Below are positions 53,978 to 64,000 of a stretch of DNA of 64,000 bases, piece by piece. The stretch is from Alcaligenaceae bacterium SAGV5 (GTDB lineage: Bacteria; Pseudomonadota; Gammaproteobacteria; Burkholderiales; Burkholderiaceae_B): the NCBI GenBank assembly GCA_009360345.1, contig SPDP01000001.1, positions 2,046,001 to 2,110,000 on the forward strand, written 5' to 3'. Numbering within the stretch: position 1 is the first letter of the stretch; each line of letters begins with the position of its first letter. Under the pieces are notes generated by a model. It did not search any database and had not been told where the DNA came from. It was given only the letters and a program-made list of their open reading frames with translations. The position numbers and the translations under genes were made by a program.

Positions 53978-54829
53978 ATGGATATGGGAATTGTATTGCA
54001 CGCACTGGCCGCGGCCGGTTACGCCTTGTTGACGGTACTCGCGTGGCGAGCCGTCTCGTCGCACCCCGAACCCCGGGCCGGCTCCGCCGAGCGCCTGGGG
54101 CTGGCGCTGGTGCTGGTCGTGCACGGCCTCGCGGTCCAGCAGGCCATGCTGGGCGACGGCAACCTGAAACTGGGCTTCGCGCTGGGGATCTCGGCCGCGC
54201 TGTGGCTGGGCCTGGTCGTATTCTGGGCCGAGAGCCTGTGGGTCGCGATCGACGGCCTGCGGCTCTGGCTGATGCCGCTGGGCGTGATCGGCACCGTGCT
54301 GCCCGTCGTCTTTCCCGAGGGACGCATCATCGCCCACGCCGACAGCGGCTGGCTGCGCGTGCACCTGGCCATCGCGCTGGCCGCCTACAGCATGATCACC
54401 ATCGCCGCCCTGCATGCGCTGCTGATGGCCTCGGCCGACCGGCGCCTGCACGACATCTCGGCCAGCAACCCGCCCCAGCCCCGCCATTCGGCCCGGGTCT
54501 ACGCCCGCCTGTTCGACGCCGTGCCGCCCCTGCTGATGCTCGAACGCCTGCTGTTCCGGCTGATCTGGATCGGTTTCGTGCTGTTGACCCTGGCCGTCCT
54601 CACCGGCATCGTCATTTCCGAATCGCTGTCGGGCACCGCCCTGCCCCTGGACCACAAGACCGTCTTCACGCTGCTCTCGTGGCTGACCTTCGGCCTGCTG
54701 CTGCTGGGCCGCCAGGTCTGGGGCTGGCGCGGACGCATCGCGCTGCGCTGGACGCTGGTCGGCTTCGCCTTCCTGTTGCTGGCCTACACCGGCACCCGGT
54801 TCGTGCTCGAGATCATCCTGCGCCGCTAG
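53978..54829 (+). CDS. CcsA/HemX-family integral membrane protein (YpjD-like)
   Basis: A 283-residue, eight-TM inner-membrane protein of the cytochrome c assembly (CcsA/HemX) superfamily. The conserved tract WLRVHLAIALAAYSMITIAALHALL carries a His in the heme-handling position, and LPLDHKTVFTLLSWLTFGLLL has another. The same divergent pairing with ffh is seen in many proteobacteria (E. coli ypjD/corE). Because dedicated cytochrome c maturation genes are absent here, its job is not certain; the E. coli homologue was linked to divalent-cation handling. ATG 53978 or 53984 are both possible starts. Confidence 0.9.
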   Translation: MDMGIVLHALAAAGYALLTVLAWRAVSSHPEPRAGSAERLGLALVLVVHGLAVQQAMLGDGNLKLGFALGISAALWLGLVVFWAESLWVAIDGLRLWLMPLGVIGTVLPVVFPEGRIIAHADSGWLRVHLAIALAAYSMITIAALHALLMASADRRLHDISASNPPQPRHSARVYARLFDAVPPLLMLERLLFRLIWIGFVLLTLAVLTGIVISESLSGTALPLDHKTVFTLLSWLTFGLLLLGRQVWGWRGRIALRWTLVGFAFLLLAYTGTRFVLEIILRR

Positions 54830-54859
54830 CACGCGCCTCCGATAGGATCCCTTTCCTCC

Positions 54860-55101
54860 ATGGGCAAGCTACTTTTCTGGGTGTTCGTCATCGTGGTCGC
54901 GCTGCTCGTGGCCCGCATCGCCGCCCGCAGCGCCGTCAAGGGCCACCGCCGCCAATCGCGCCGCGTCGACGCCAGCCGCTTCCCCGCCGACGGCATGGTG
55001 CGCTGCGCCCACTGCGGCATCCATCTGCCCCCCTCCGAGGCCGTGCGGCGCAAAGGCTATAACTATTGCAGCCTGGCCCACTCGTTGAAGGGGCCGGGCA
55101 A

Positions 55102-55105
<4 letters not shown>
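54860..55105 (+). CDS. PP0621-family small membrane protein with CxxC zinc-ribbon-like motif
   Basis: An 81-residue protein: an N-terminal TM helix (LLFWVFVIVVALLVARIAA), a basic linker, and a small domain with MVRCAHCGIHLPPSEAV and NYCSLAH. The Cys-x2-Cys plus distal Cys and His could bind zinc. This matches the PP0621 family, often found beside ampD in beta- and gamma-proteobacteria. Function unknown. It overlaps ampD by 4 bases (ATGA), so the two are coupled. Confidence 0.85.
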
Positions 55106-57944
<2,839 letters not shown>

Positions 57945-57960
57945 TCATGCGGCTTTTTCG

Positions 57961-59106
57961 TCACGGGCAGGCATCGGAGCGCAACAGCGCCAGTTGTCCG
58001 ACCAGCCGTATGAGGTCGGACTGCCGGCGGGTGTGCGTTTTCTGGAAGATGGCGCGCAATTGCGTACGCACCGTATTGAGCGAAAGTCGTAGCTGTTCGG
58101 CCACGGCCGGCAAAGGTTCGTCGTGCCGCATCAGGTGATGGACCAGCCGTATCTCGGCGGGGGTCAGGCCGAACATGGCGCGCAGCAAGGTTCCAGGAGG
58201 AGGCTTGCGCCATCGCGGGCCCTGGATGGCCACCAGGGCAAGGGCATCGTGCCAGTGCACCCCGCCATGCGCGCACAGGGGCAGGGTCACGAGGATGTCG
58301 TCGTCGGCCAGCATGAGCGAGCCGCTCGTGGGTTCTGCGGTGTCGCGTCCGCAGGCCTGCTCAAGAAGGCGGCGAAGCGTGGCCGGCACGGGGATGGCGT
58401 TGTCCGAGAGCGGGCAGCCCGGTGTGCGCAGCCACCGCTGGCCGGCGGTGTTGCCGGTGACGACCCGGCCCTGGGGCGAACAGGCCAGCAGGGGAAAGCT
58501 CAGTGAGTCGAGCGTGCTCTTGAGGATCAGCGACTCGGCCCGCTGGTGCCGCAATTGCTGGCGCAAGGAGAGGGCATTGCGCAAATGCGGCTGCACCGCC
58601 TGCATGAGCTGGAGTTCCCGGGGGGTGAACGTCCGGCGGCCGGCCTCGCGCTGGATGGACATGACAGGAAGGTATTCCGTGTCGCCCGCCACCGGCAGCA
58701 AGGCGTAGTGCCCGATTCCGAGCGGAGCCAGGAAGTCGCGGTAGAAGGGCATGCGCTGCAGGCTGGATGCGCCATGGAAGTCATGGTCGACGTAGATTTT
58801 TCCCGCGGCCAGCAGCGGAACGGCCGCGCGGGCCGGATCCACTTCCTGCATGGCGATGAAGCCTGCTTCCAGGTCGGGAATCAGCGCGCCGGCATAGTCG
58901 ATCGTCAACTGATTGGTGGGGCGGTGCAGCGAAACGAGCGCGGCGCTCGCGCCGCCCAGGGCCGTGTTGACTTGCTGCAGGGCGGCTTGCCATTTTTCCG
59001 GCGAGGCGACGCCGGCGTACAGGCCGTCCAGCAACTGGAGCGCGGTCTGGTCTGAAGAGCTTGGGGGCATCGGGCGATAAGGGCCGTCCTTGCGGGGACG
59101 GGGCAT
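57961..59106 (-). CDS. LuxR-type (GerE HTH) transcriptional regulator
   Basis: A 381-residue regulator. The C-terminal DNA-binding domain (about 315-375) is FGLTPAEIRLVHHLMRHDEP, then LPAVAEQLRLSLNTVRTQLR and AIFQKTHTRRQSDLIRL. The N-terminal 300 residues resemble a PAS/GAF-like sensor with no recognisable autoinducer domain, so quorum sensing is not implied. It sits downstream of the GntR gene on the same strand (69-base gap) and divergent from nothing, so its targets are not indicated by position. Confidence 0.9.
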   Translation of the reverse strand: MPRPRKDGPYRPMPPSSSDQTALQLLDGLYAGVASPEKWQAALQQVNTALGGASAALVSLHRPTNQLTIDYAGALIPDLEAGFIAMQEVDPARAAVPLLAAGKIYVDHDFHGASSLQRMPFYRDFLAPLGIGHYALLPVAGDTEYLPVMSIQREAGRRTFTPRELQLMQAVQPHLRNALSLRQQLRHQRAESLILKSTLDSLSFPLLACSPQGRVVTGNTAGQRWLRTPGCPLSDNAIPVPATLRRLLEQACGRDTAEPTSGSLMLADDDILVTLPLCAHGGVHWHDALALVAIQGPRWRKPPPGTLLRAMFGLTPAEIRLVHHLMRHDEPLPAVAEQLRLSLNTVRTQLRAIFQKTHTRRQSDLIRLVGQLALLRSDACP

Positions 59107-59175
59107 GACCTCGGGCGTATGTTCTTGACAAATATAGTTGCAAACCCGGAGTCGTGACCAGTCTCTCGGGCCGGG

Positions 59176-59913
59176 TCAGTTCCGCATGCCCGGCGTACCC
59201 AGTTCCGCCAGCATGCGTTCCTGCACACGCTGCGACGTCTCCATCACATGCTTGCGCATGAGCCGCGCGGCTTCTTCCGTCTGGAGCGATACGGCCGCCT
59301 GGAACAGTTTTTCGTGCTCGTTCTCGCGTCCCTTGCGGACCTCGGCGTTGACGCGCGAATAGCGGCGATAGTAGATCGAGGCTTCGAACATCTGCGTGCA
59401 GTAGTCGATCATCCAGCGCGAGCGGCAACCGGCGATGAGGGCCGTGTGGAAGTCGCGGTGGGCCGTTTCCCAGTCGGGGTTTTCGCGCCTGCCCGGTTTT
59501 CCGTCGAGATAACGTTCGAGCCGGGTCAGGCGGTGGTAGGCCTGCACCAGGCCTTGCACCCAGGTCTGGTCGGCGTACTCGATGGATGCTCGCAGGGCGA
59601 TGTCGTTGAGCCAGCAGCGCGTGCGCGACAGTTCTTCCAGGTGGGCGCCGCCAAAATTGGGGACCGCGAAGCCGCGGCGATCGTGCTGCACGACCAGGCC
59701 CTCGCGCGACAGGCGGGTGAGGGCTTCGCGCAACGGCGCGAGGCCGACCTCGTAGCGCTCGCTGAGCTGTCGAGTGCCCAGTTTCTGCCCGGGAGCAAAG
59801 TGGGCCCCGACGATGTCCTGTCGCAGGCGTTCGTAGGTCTGGGAGGCCAGTGTCGCGGGTATGGCGCGTCCGGTCGCAAGGGGGTCGTCGAATTCCAGCA
59901 TGGTCGAGTACAC
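59176..59913 (-). CDS. GntR-family regulator, FadR/FCD subfamily
   Basis: A 245-residue regulator. The winged HTH (about 25-90) reads SQTYERLRQDIVGAHFAPGQ, LGTRQLSERYEVGLAPLREAL. An FCD effector domain follows, with the metal-binding His/Asp set visible in TAHRDFHTALIAGC and the late RKHVMETS. Start is GTG 59913 (ATG 59901 is an alternative). It is divergent from the Bug / deacetylase-like / SDR unit, and three ATCGATAA-type sites lie in the shared spacer. FCD regulators usually sense carboxylic acids, which suits the Bug-linked operon. Confidence 0.94.
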   Translation of the reverse strand: MYSTMLEFDDPLATGRAIPATLASQTYERLRQDIVGAHFAPGQKLGTRQLSERYEVGLAPLREALTRLSREGLVVQHDRRGFAVPNFGGAHLEELSRTRCWLNDIALRASIEYADQTWVQGLVQAYHRLTRLERYLDGKPGRRENPDWETAHRDFHTALIAGCRSRWMIDYCTQMFEASIYYRRYSRVNAEVRKGRENEHEKLFQAAVSLQTEEAARLMRKHVMETSQRVQERMLAELGTPGMRN

Positions 59914-59916
59914 GAT

Positions 59917-60039
59917 TTTATCGATAAATCATACACAGGCTGCCGCCCCTGGGCGATGGCGCGGACCTCGGGTTTCTCCCTGGTTTTCCTTTTCTTTCTT
60001 GATCGATAAAAATTAAAAAAGAAAAATTTTTATCGATAA
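59917..60039. promoter_or_regulatory. Three TTATCGATAA-type sites, probable GntR operators
   Basis: TTTATCGATAAA (59917-59928) and TTATCGATAA (60030-60039) are perfect palindromes, and a third, one-sided copy ATCGATAAA lies at 60002-60010. They are in the 144-base divergent spacer, the first 3 bases from the GntR start and the last 18 bases before the Bug start, inside a strikingly A/T-rich patch (59985-60045). Binding by the adjacent GntR protein is inferred from position and symmetry. Confidence 0.72.
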
Positions 60040-60057
60040 TTTTGCGAGGAGAGAAGC

Positions 60058-61026
60058 ATGAGGTCATTCCGGTGGATGATCCTGGCGGCCGTTCTGGCAG
60101 CTGGGCCGACGGCGCAGGCGCAGACCTATCCGGCCCACCCCATCCGGCTGGTCGTGCCGTTCGGCGCGGGTGGCACCCCCGATACGGTGGCCCGCCAACT
60201 GGCGGCGGAAATGGACAAGCGGCTCAAGGTACGGGTGGTCGTGGACAACAAGCCCGGCGCCAACGGCGTCATCGGCGCGGCCGATGTGGCCAAGGCCGCG
60301 CCCGATGGCTACACCTTGCTGCACGTGACGACGTCGTTCGTGATCAACCCCTATGTCTACAAGAAGCTGCCCTACGACATCGGCAAGGATTTCGTGCCGG
60401 TGGTGAACGTGGCGACGGGCACCGGATATCTGCTCATGGTCAATCCCGCGCTGCCGGTGCGCACGGTGGCGGAACTGGTCGACTATGGCCGCAAGGCCGC
60501 CAAGCCGATCACGTACTCGTCGCCGGGCATCGGCAACACCCTGCACCTGGCCGGCGAACTGTTCGCCGCGCGCGCCGGCATGGCCATGCTGCACGTGCCG
60601 TACAAGAGCGCGTCGCAAGCGCTGAACGCGGTGGCGGCGGGCGACGTCGACATCATGTTCATTCCGCCGACCATCGCGCTGCCCTATGTCCAGTCGGGCA
60701 AGGTACGCACGTTGGGTTTTACCGGCGAGCAGCGTACGCCCGAGTATCCCGATGCGCCGACCATGGCGCAGGCGGGCATCGCCGATTTCGTGCTTCCGGC
60801 GGCGTGGCAAGGCTTGTTCGCGCCGGCGGGAACGCCGCAGGCGGCGATCGACAGGATTGCCGCCACGGTTCGCGACATCGTCGCCCAGCCGGCTTTCGCC
60901 AAGATGCTGCGAGATGGGGGCTATGAACCCGACCCGCGCGCCGGGCAGTCGTTCGCGGAGCTGGTGCGCGCAGATTCCGTCCGCTATGCGGAAGCCGTCA
61001 AGCGCGCCGGCATAGAAGCCCAATGA
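60058..61026 (+). CDS. Bug/TctC-family periplasmic solute-binding protein
   Basis: A 322-residue binding protein with signal peptide MRSFRWMILAAVLAAGPTAQAQ. The mature start YPAHPIRLVVPFGAGGTPDT and the DNKPGANGVIGA and APDGYTLLH segments are the family hallmark. AGGAGAG precedes ATG 60058. It is the first gene of a three-gene unit with a deacetylase-like hydrolase and a divergent SDR, facing a GntR regulator. Ligand unknown; the FCD regulator suggests a carboxylate. Confidence 0.95.
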   Translation: MRSFRWMILAAVLAAGPTAQAQTYPAHPIRLVVPFGAGGTPDTVARQLAAEMDKRLKVRVVVDNKPGANGVIGAADVAKAAPDGYTLLHVTTSFVINPYVYKKLPYDIGKDFVPVVNVATGTGYLLMVNPALPVRTVAELVDYGRKAAKPITYSSPGIGNTLHLAGELFAARAGMAMLHVPYKSASQALNAVAAGDVDIMFIPPTIALPYVQSGKVRTLGFTGEQRTPEYPDAPTMAQAGIADFVLPAAWQGLFAPAGTPQAAIDRIAATVRDIVAQPAFAKMLRDGGYEPDPRAGQSFAELVRADSVRYAEAVKRAGIEAQ

Positions 61027-61057
61027 CCCGATGACCATGATCGAACGAGGAGCCAAC

Positions 61058-61960
61058 ATGGATGTACTGAACCTGCACGCCGGCGCGACCGAGATCCACC
61101 CGCCCGCCGGTTTCCTGCTGCCCGGTGGCAAGCGTATCGGCGTGGTTTTCCGCATGGCCTACGAGTGGTGGTCGGACGGGGCGTGGCCCGGCATCGGCCC
61201 CATGGGCAATCCGCTCAAGGGCGGCATCCCCGACCTGAACGCGGTCGGCTGGGCCGAGTACGGCCACCGGCGCGGCGTGCATCGCGTGCTCGAAGCGCTG
61301 GCCCGCAATGGTGTCAAAGCCTCGATCCTGGTGAGCGGGATCATGGCCGAGCGCTATCCGGAAGAGGTCAAGGGCATCGCCGAGGCCGGCCATGACCTGG
61401 TCGCGCATTCATATGCGATGGACGTGATCCCCGCCTATCTGGACGAGGCGCAGGAGCGCGACAACATCCGGCGCACGACCGACCTGATCGCGGCGGCGAC
61501 GGGCCAGACGCCGCCCGGGTGGATCAGCCCGCGCGGTACGCCCAGCCACCGCACGGCTCGCCTGCTGGCACAGGCCGGCTATCTCTGGCATGGCGACACG
61601 CTGAACGATGACATGCCCTATCTGGTCGACTTCGGCGACCACGGGATCGTGGCCGTGCCCGGCACCATGGAAGTGAACGACCTGCCGCTGGTGATGCGCC
61701 ATGGCCAGCCGCCCAGTGCGATGGTGGACATCTTCGAGGACTGGCTCGACTACGTCCGCAAGTGGGAGCGCGCGCCGCAGAAAATCGATCCCACGGTGCA
61801 TGCCCACGTATGCGGGCGTCCGGCGGGGATGGCGGCGTTCCAGCGGTTGCTGGAGATCGCCACGGCGGCGGATGACATCTGGATCGGCACGCGCACCGAG
61901 CTTGCCCGGCACCTCATGCAGGCCATCGGCAGGCCGGCAGCGCTCCACCAACAGGCATAG
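61058..61960 (+). CDS. Polysaccharide deacetylase-fold hydrolase (PuuE/cyclic-imidase-like)
   Basis: A 300-residue NodB-fold protein. I chose ATG 61058 because GAGGAG is 7 bases upstream; ATG 61031 is possible. The fold is indicated by GVHRVLEALARNGVKASILVSG, EVKGIAEAGHDLVAHSYAMD, the GWISPRGTPSHRTARLLAQAGYLW motif and VHAHVCGRP. The usual motif-1 Asp-Asp of sugar deacetylases is replaced by FRMAYEWW, as in the PuuE-type allantoinase branch that acts on cyclic amides or imides. Together with the Bug protein and SDR it may open a ring amide or lactam. The substrate is not known. Confidence 0.82.
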   Translation: MDVLNLHAGATEIHPPAGFLLPGGKRIGVVFRMAYEWWSDGAWPGIGPMGNPLKGGIPDLNAVGWAEYGHRRGVHRVLEALARNGVKASILVSGIMAERYPEEVKGIAEAGHDLVAHSYAMDVIPAYLDEAQERDNIRRTTDLIAAATGQTPPGWISPRGTPSHRTARLLAQAGYLWHGDTLNDDMPYLVDFGDHGIVAVPGTMEVNDLPLVMRHGQPPSAMVDIFEDWLDYVRKWERAPQKIDPTVHAHVCGRPAGMAAFQRLLEIATAADDIWIGTRTELARHLMQAIGRPAALHQQA

Positions 61961-61972
61961 GCGGGAAGACTC

Positions 61973-62752
61973 ATGGATCTGCAGATTCGCGGCCGCAAGG
62001 CCATCGTATGCGCTTCTACTCGCGGGCTGGGGCGGGCTTGCGCCGCTTCGCTGGCGCGCGAGGGGGTGCATGTCGTGATCAACGGGCGGTCGCCGGACTC
62101 GGCCGCCGCCGCCGCGCAGGAACTGGCCGCCGAGACCGGCGGTGTCGTGCGCGCGGCCGCGGCGGACATCAATACCGATGCGGGGCGCGCGGCGCTGGTG
62201 GCGGCGTGTCCGGACGCCGACATCCTGGTGACGAACAACGAGGGGCCGGCGCCCGGCCGCTTCATGGATTGGGAAAGAGAGCATTACCTGCAGGCGATCG
62301 AAGCCAACATGCTGGCGCCCGCCATGCTGATCCGCGCGCTATTGCCCGGCATGCGGGCCAGGGGGTTCGGCCGCATCGTCAACATCACTTCCGCCATGGT
62401 GAAGTCGCCCAGCCCGGCCATGGGCTTGTCGACGTCCGCGCGCACGGGCCTGACCGCATTGTGCAAGGCCATCTCGCGCGAGGTGGTCGTCGACAACGTG
62501 ACCATCAACAATCTGCTGCCCGAGCGCTTCGACACCGACCGCCAGCGTTTCATGGCCGAGCGCATGGTCCGCGAGCAGGGGCTGAGCTACGACGAAGCCC
62601 GGCAGCGCATCGTCGATACCATCGCGGCCGGCCGGCTGGGGCAGCCGAGCGAGTTCGGCGATGCCTGCGCTTTTCTCTGCAGCGCGCAGGCCGGGTATCT
62701 GTCAGGGCAGAACCTGCAACTGGACGGCGGTTCGTATCGCGGCGTGTTCTGA
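61973..62752 (+). CDS. SDR-family protein lacking the catalytic Tyr-Lys pair
   Basis: A 259-residue short-chain dehydrogenase/reductase fold. The cofactor loop reads GRKAIVCASTRGLGRACAAS, NITSAMVK carries the usual Ser, and the C-terminal LSGQNLQLDGGSYRGVF is typical. At the place of YxxxK the sequence is GLSTSARTGLTAL, so Tyr becomes Ser153 and Lys becomes Arg157. The canonical NEG/NNAG loop is TNNEGPAPG. This matches a divergent SDR subgroup often found beside Bug proteins. Redox activity by the standard mechanism is unlikely; a lyase, isomerase or decarboxylase-like role or a non-canonical mechanism is possible. Confidence 0.85.
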   Translation: MDLQIRGRKAIVCASTRGLGRACAASLAREGVHVVINGRSPDSAAAAAQELAAETGGVVRAAAADINTDAGRAALVAACPDADILVTNNEGPAPGRFMDWEREHYLQAIEANMLAPAMLIRALLPGMRARGFGRIVNITSAMVKSPSPAMGLSTSARTGLTALCKAISREVVVDNVTINNLLPERFDTDRQRFMAERMVREQGLSYDEARQRIVDTIAAGRLGQPSEFGDACAFLCSAQAGYLSGQNLQLDGGSYRGVF

Positions 62753-62768
62753 GGAAGGAACGACCTGG

Positions 62769-63698
62769 CTACACCGGACTGCCCAGCTCCCCCAGCCGCG
62801 CCGCGATCATGTCCACGCACGCCTGGACGATGGGGCCGGTCTCGTCGACGTACCGGCGGCTGGCCTCGTCCGGCGCCCGCCGGCGAACGATGAACAGCGT
62901 GATGTGCATGTCCGGGTCGGTAATGGGGCGAGCCACGACCTCGCCGCGTTCCAGCTCGCGGACGATGGCGCCCAGCGGCATGACGGCCGCCGCCGCGCCG
63001 CGCAGCACCAGGTCGCGCTGGCTGGTGATGGAATGAGTCTCGCACTGGATGCGGGGCTGCGCGCCTTTCCCGAAGGCGCTGGCCTCGACCAGCCGGCGCG
63101 CGACGTCGCGCTCGTTGCCCAGCACCAGCTCATGCCCCAGCACCTCGTCCATCGTGGCGGGCCCGGTGGAAGTCGCCAGATCGGCCCGGACCGTCAGCAG
63201 CAGTCGTTCCTTGAGCACCGGGGTCGTGGACAGGCCGGGGCGTGGCGCCACCGAGTAGGCCAATGCGGCATCGATGTCCTTGCGCTCGAGCGCGTCGACC
63301 AGCAGGAAGCTGGGGTTTTCGTAGAGTTGCAGGTCGATGTGGGGATACCGGCGCTTGAGCGTCAGGAGCAGGTCCGAACCGATCAGCAGCATGATGCTGG
63401 AGGTCAGTCCCAGGTTGAAACGGACCGGCGCGGCCTGGTCGGCGCGCCGCACGTCATCCTGCGTCCGGGCGACCAGTTCGAAGATCTGGCGCGACCGTTC
63501 GAGCAGCAGGCTGCCGGCCGGCGTGGGATCCACGCCGCGCGAATGCCGCGACAGCAGGGGGACGCCGAACGTCGCTTCGAGCTCGCGCATGTGGGTGCCC
63601 AGGGCCGGCTGGGCGATGTGGAGCTGTTCGGCGGCGCGGGTGATGTTTCTTGTCTCCACGACCTTGGCGAAGTATTCGAGTCGCTTCAGCGTGATCAT
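62769..63698 (-). CDS. LysR-family transcriptional regulator
   Basis: A 309-residue LysR regulator with N-terminal HTH MITLKRLEYFAKVVETRNIT, AAEQLHIAQPALGTHMRELE (residues 1-60) and a LysR substrate domain from about 90. The style (RLEYFAKVVETRNITRAAEQLHIAQPALG) resembles the NAC/Cbl-like subgroup. It converges on the SDR gene (16-base gap) and lies 79 bases downstream of the truncated Bug gene on the same strand, so it more likely belongs with that unit. Confidence 0.94.
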   Translation of the reverse strand: MITLKRLEYFAKVVETRNITRAAEQLHIAQPALGTHMRELEATFGVPLLSRHSRGVDPTPAGSLLLERSRQIFELVARTQDDVRRADQAAPVRFNLGLTSSIMLLIGSDLLLTLKRRYPHIDLQLYENPSFLLVDALERKDIDAALAYSVAPRPGLSTTPVLKERLLLTVRADLATSTGPATMDEVLGHELVLGNERDVARRLVEASAFGKGAQPRIQCETHSITSQRDLVLRGAAAAVMPLGAIVRELERGEVVARPITDPDMHITLFIVRRRAPDEASRRYVDETGPIVQACVDMIAARLGELGSPV

Positions 63699-63777
63699 AG
63701 GCGGCAGACATGAGGGGGCTCCGGCCTATAGTAGGCCGATTCCGCCGCGGCCGGCACCACGGCGGAAAACGCCGGGG

Positions 63778-64000
63778 CTACTGGGTCCCGGCCAGCCCCG
63801 CACGCTGGACCATCCCGCCGAACCGATCGATTTCGCGCCGCATGTAGTCCCCGTATTCGGCCAGGACACGGCCGTCGGGAACGATGCCCAGGTCGGCCAG
63901 CTTGCGCCGCACGTCGGGCTGGGCCACGGCCTGGCGGGCGGCATCGGCCAGCTTGCGCAAGTGCTCGGGCGGCGTCCCGCGCGGCGCGAGCAGGCCGATG
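63778..64000 (-). CDS. Bug/TctC-family periplasmic solute-binding protein, truncated by window end
   Basis: The C-terminal 73 residues of a Bug protein. The visible part begins IGLLAPRGTPPEHLRKLADA, the conserved segment that precedes the last helices, and ends at TAG 63778. The rest lies beyond the right end of the window. It is upstream of the LysR gene on the same strand. Nothing can be said of its ligand. Confidence 0.85.
   Translation of the reverse strand, partial: IGLLAPRGTPPEHLRKLADAARQAVAQPDVRRKLADLGIVPDGRVLAEYGDYMRREIDRFGGMVQRAGLAGTQ

Noticed and set aside
57961..59106. LuxR protein as a quorum-sensing receptor
   Set aside because: The N-terminal region has no autoinducer-binding domain and no luxI-like gene is present.

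Overview
The window is GC-rich, gene-dense bacterial chromosome. It looks like a member of the Alcaligenaceae (Bordetella/Achromobacter type, Betaproteobacteria). Three things suggest this: six Bug-type (TctC-like) periplasmic binding proteins, a family expanded in that group; the rplU-rpmA-obgE-proB order; and ordinary housekeeping genes with Burkholderiales-like sequences (hemA-prfA-prmC-grxD, ffh, thiC with a TPP riboswitch). The organism is inferred from gene content only. I see no phage, IS element, CRISPR array or rRNA. One tRNA is present (tRNA-Pro, CGG).

Layout. 1-3.9 kb: a plus-strand unit with a truncated Bug protein, a benzoylformate-decarboxylase-like ThDP enzyme and an aldehyde dehydrogenase. 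3.9-8.5 kb: a LysR regulator divergent from a Bug / RraA-like aldolase / aconitase-type hydratase (two subunits) unit. 8.5-14.3 kb, minus strand: HI0933-type flavoprotein, basic amino-acid decarboxylase, dcd, and a nitrate-type binding protein preceded by an ANTAR antitermination leader. 14.5-18.2 kb: a Fur-box TonB receptor and a Bcr-type exporter. 18.2-22.7 kb, minus: small secreted protein, nucleoside deoxyribosyltransferase, grxD, prmC, prfA, hemA. 22.6-31.1 kb: a minus-strand catabolic unit (hydrolase, VOC protein, aryl-acid ligase, hotdog thioesterase, flavin monooxygenase, Bug, maleate isomerase) facing a TetR regulator. 31-36 kb: glpD, glpK and a DHA2 exporter. 36-43.9 kb: proB, obgE, rpmA, rplU, ispB, tRNA-Pro, a CNP1-like lipoprotein, rppH and proS. 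44-49 kb: another Bug gene, two tandem alkaline phosphatases and a His-rich secreted protein. 49-52.5 kb: an Mla/MCE lipid transporter with a STAS-permease fusion. 52.5-57.9 kb: ffh, a CcsA-like protein, a PP0621-like protein, ampD with an abnormal C-terminus, and riboswitch-controlled thiC. 58-64 kb: LuxR and GntR regulators, a Bug / deacetylase-like / divergent SDR unit with repeated TTATCGATAA palindromes, a LysR regulator and a truncated Bug gene.

How it works together. At least four separate units pair a Bug binding protein with small-molecule catabolic enzymes and a local regulator (LysR, TetR or GntR), so this chromosome segment appears rich in organic-acid scavenging modules. The most interesting are the CoA-dependent aromatic-acid unit ending in a maleate isomerase (22.6-31.1 kb) and the Fe-S hydratase plus RraA-like aldolase unit (5-8.5 kb). 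The best regulatory find is the two-hairpin ANTAR leader overlapping a terminator at 14.29-14.38 kb. Intergenic spaces at 12 kb and 38.5 kb are bracketed by outward-facing copies of the same GC-rich repeat, whose G7 end abuts start or stop codons.
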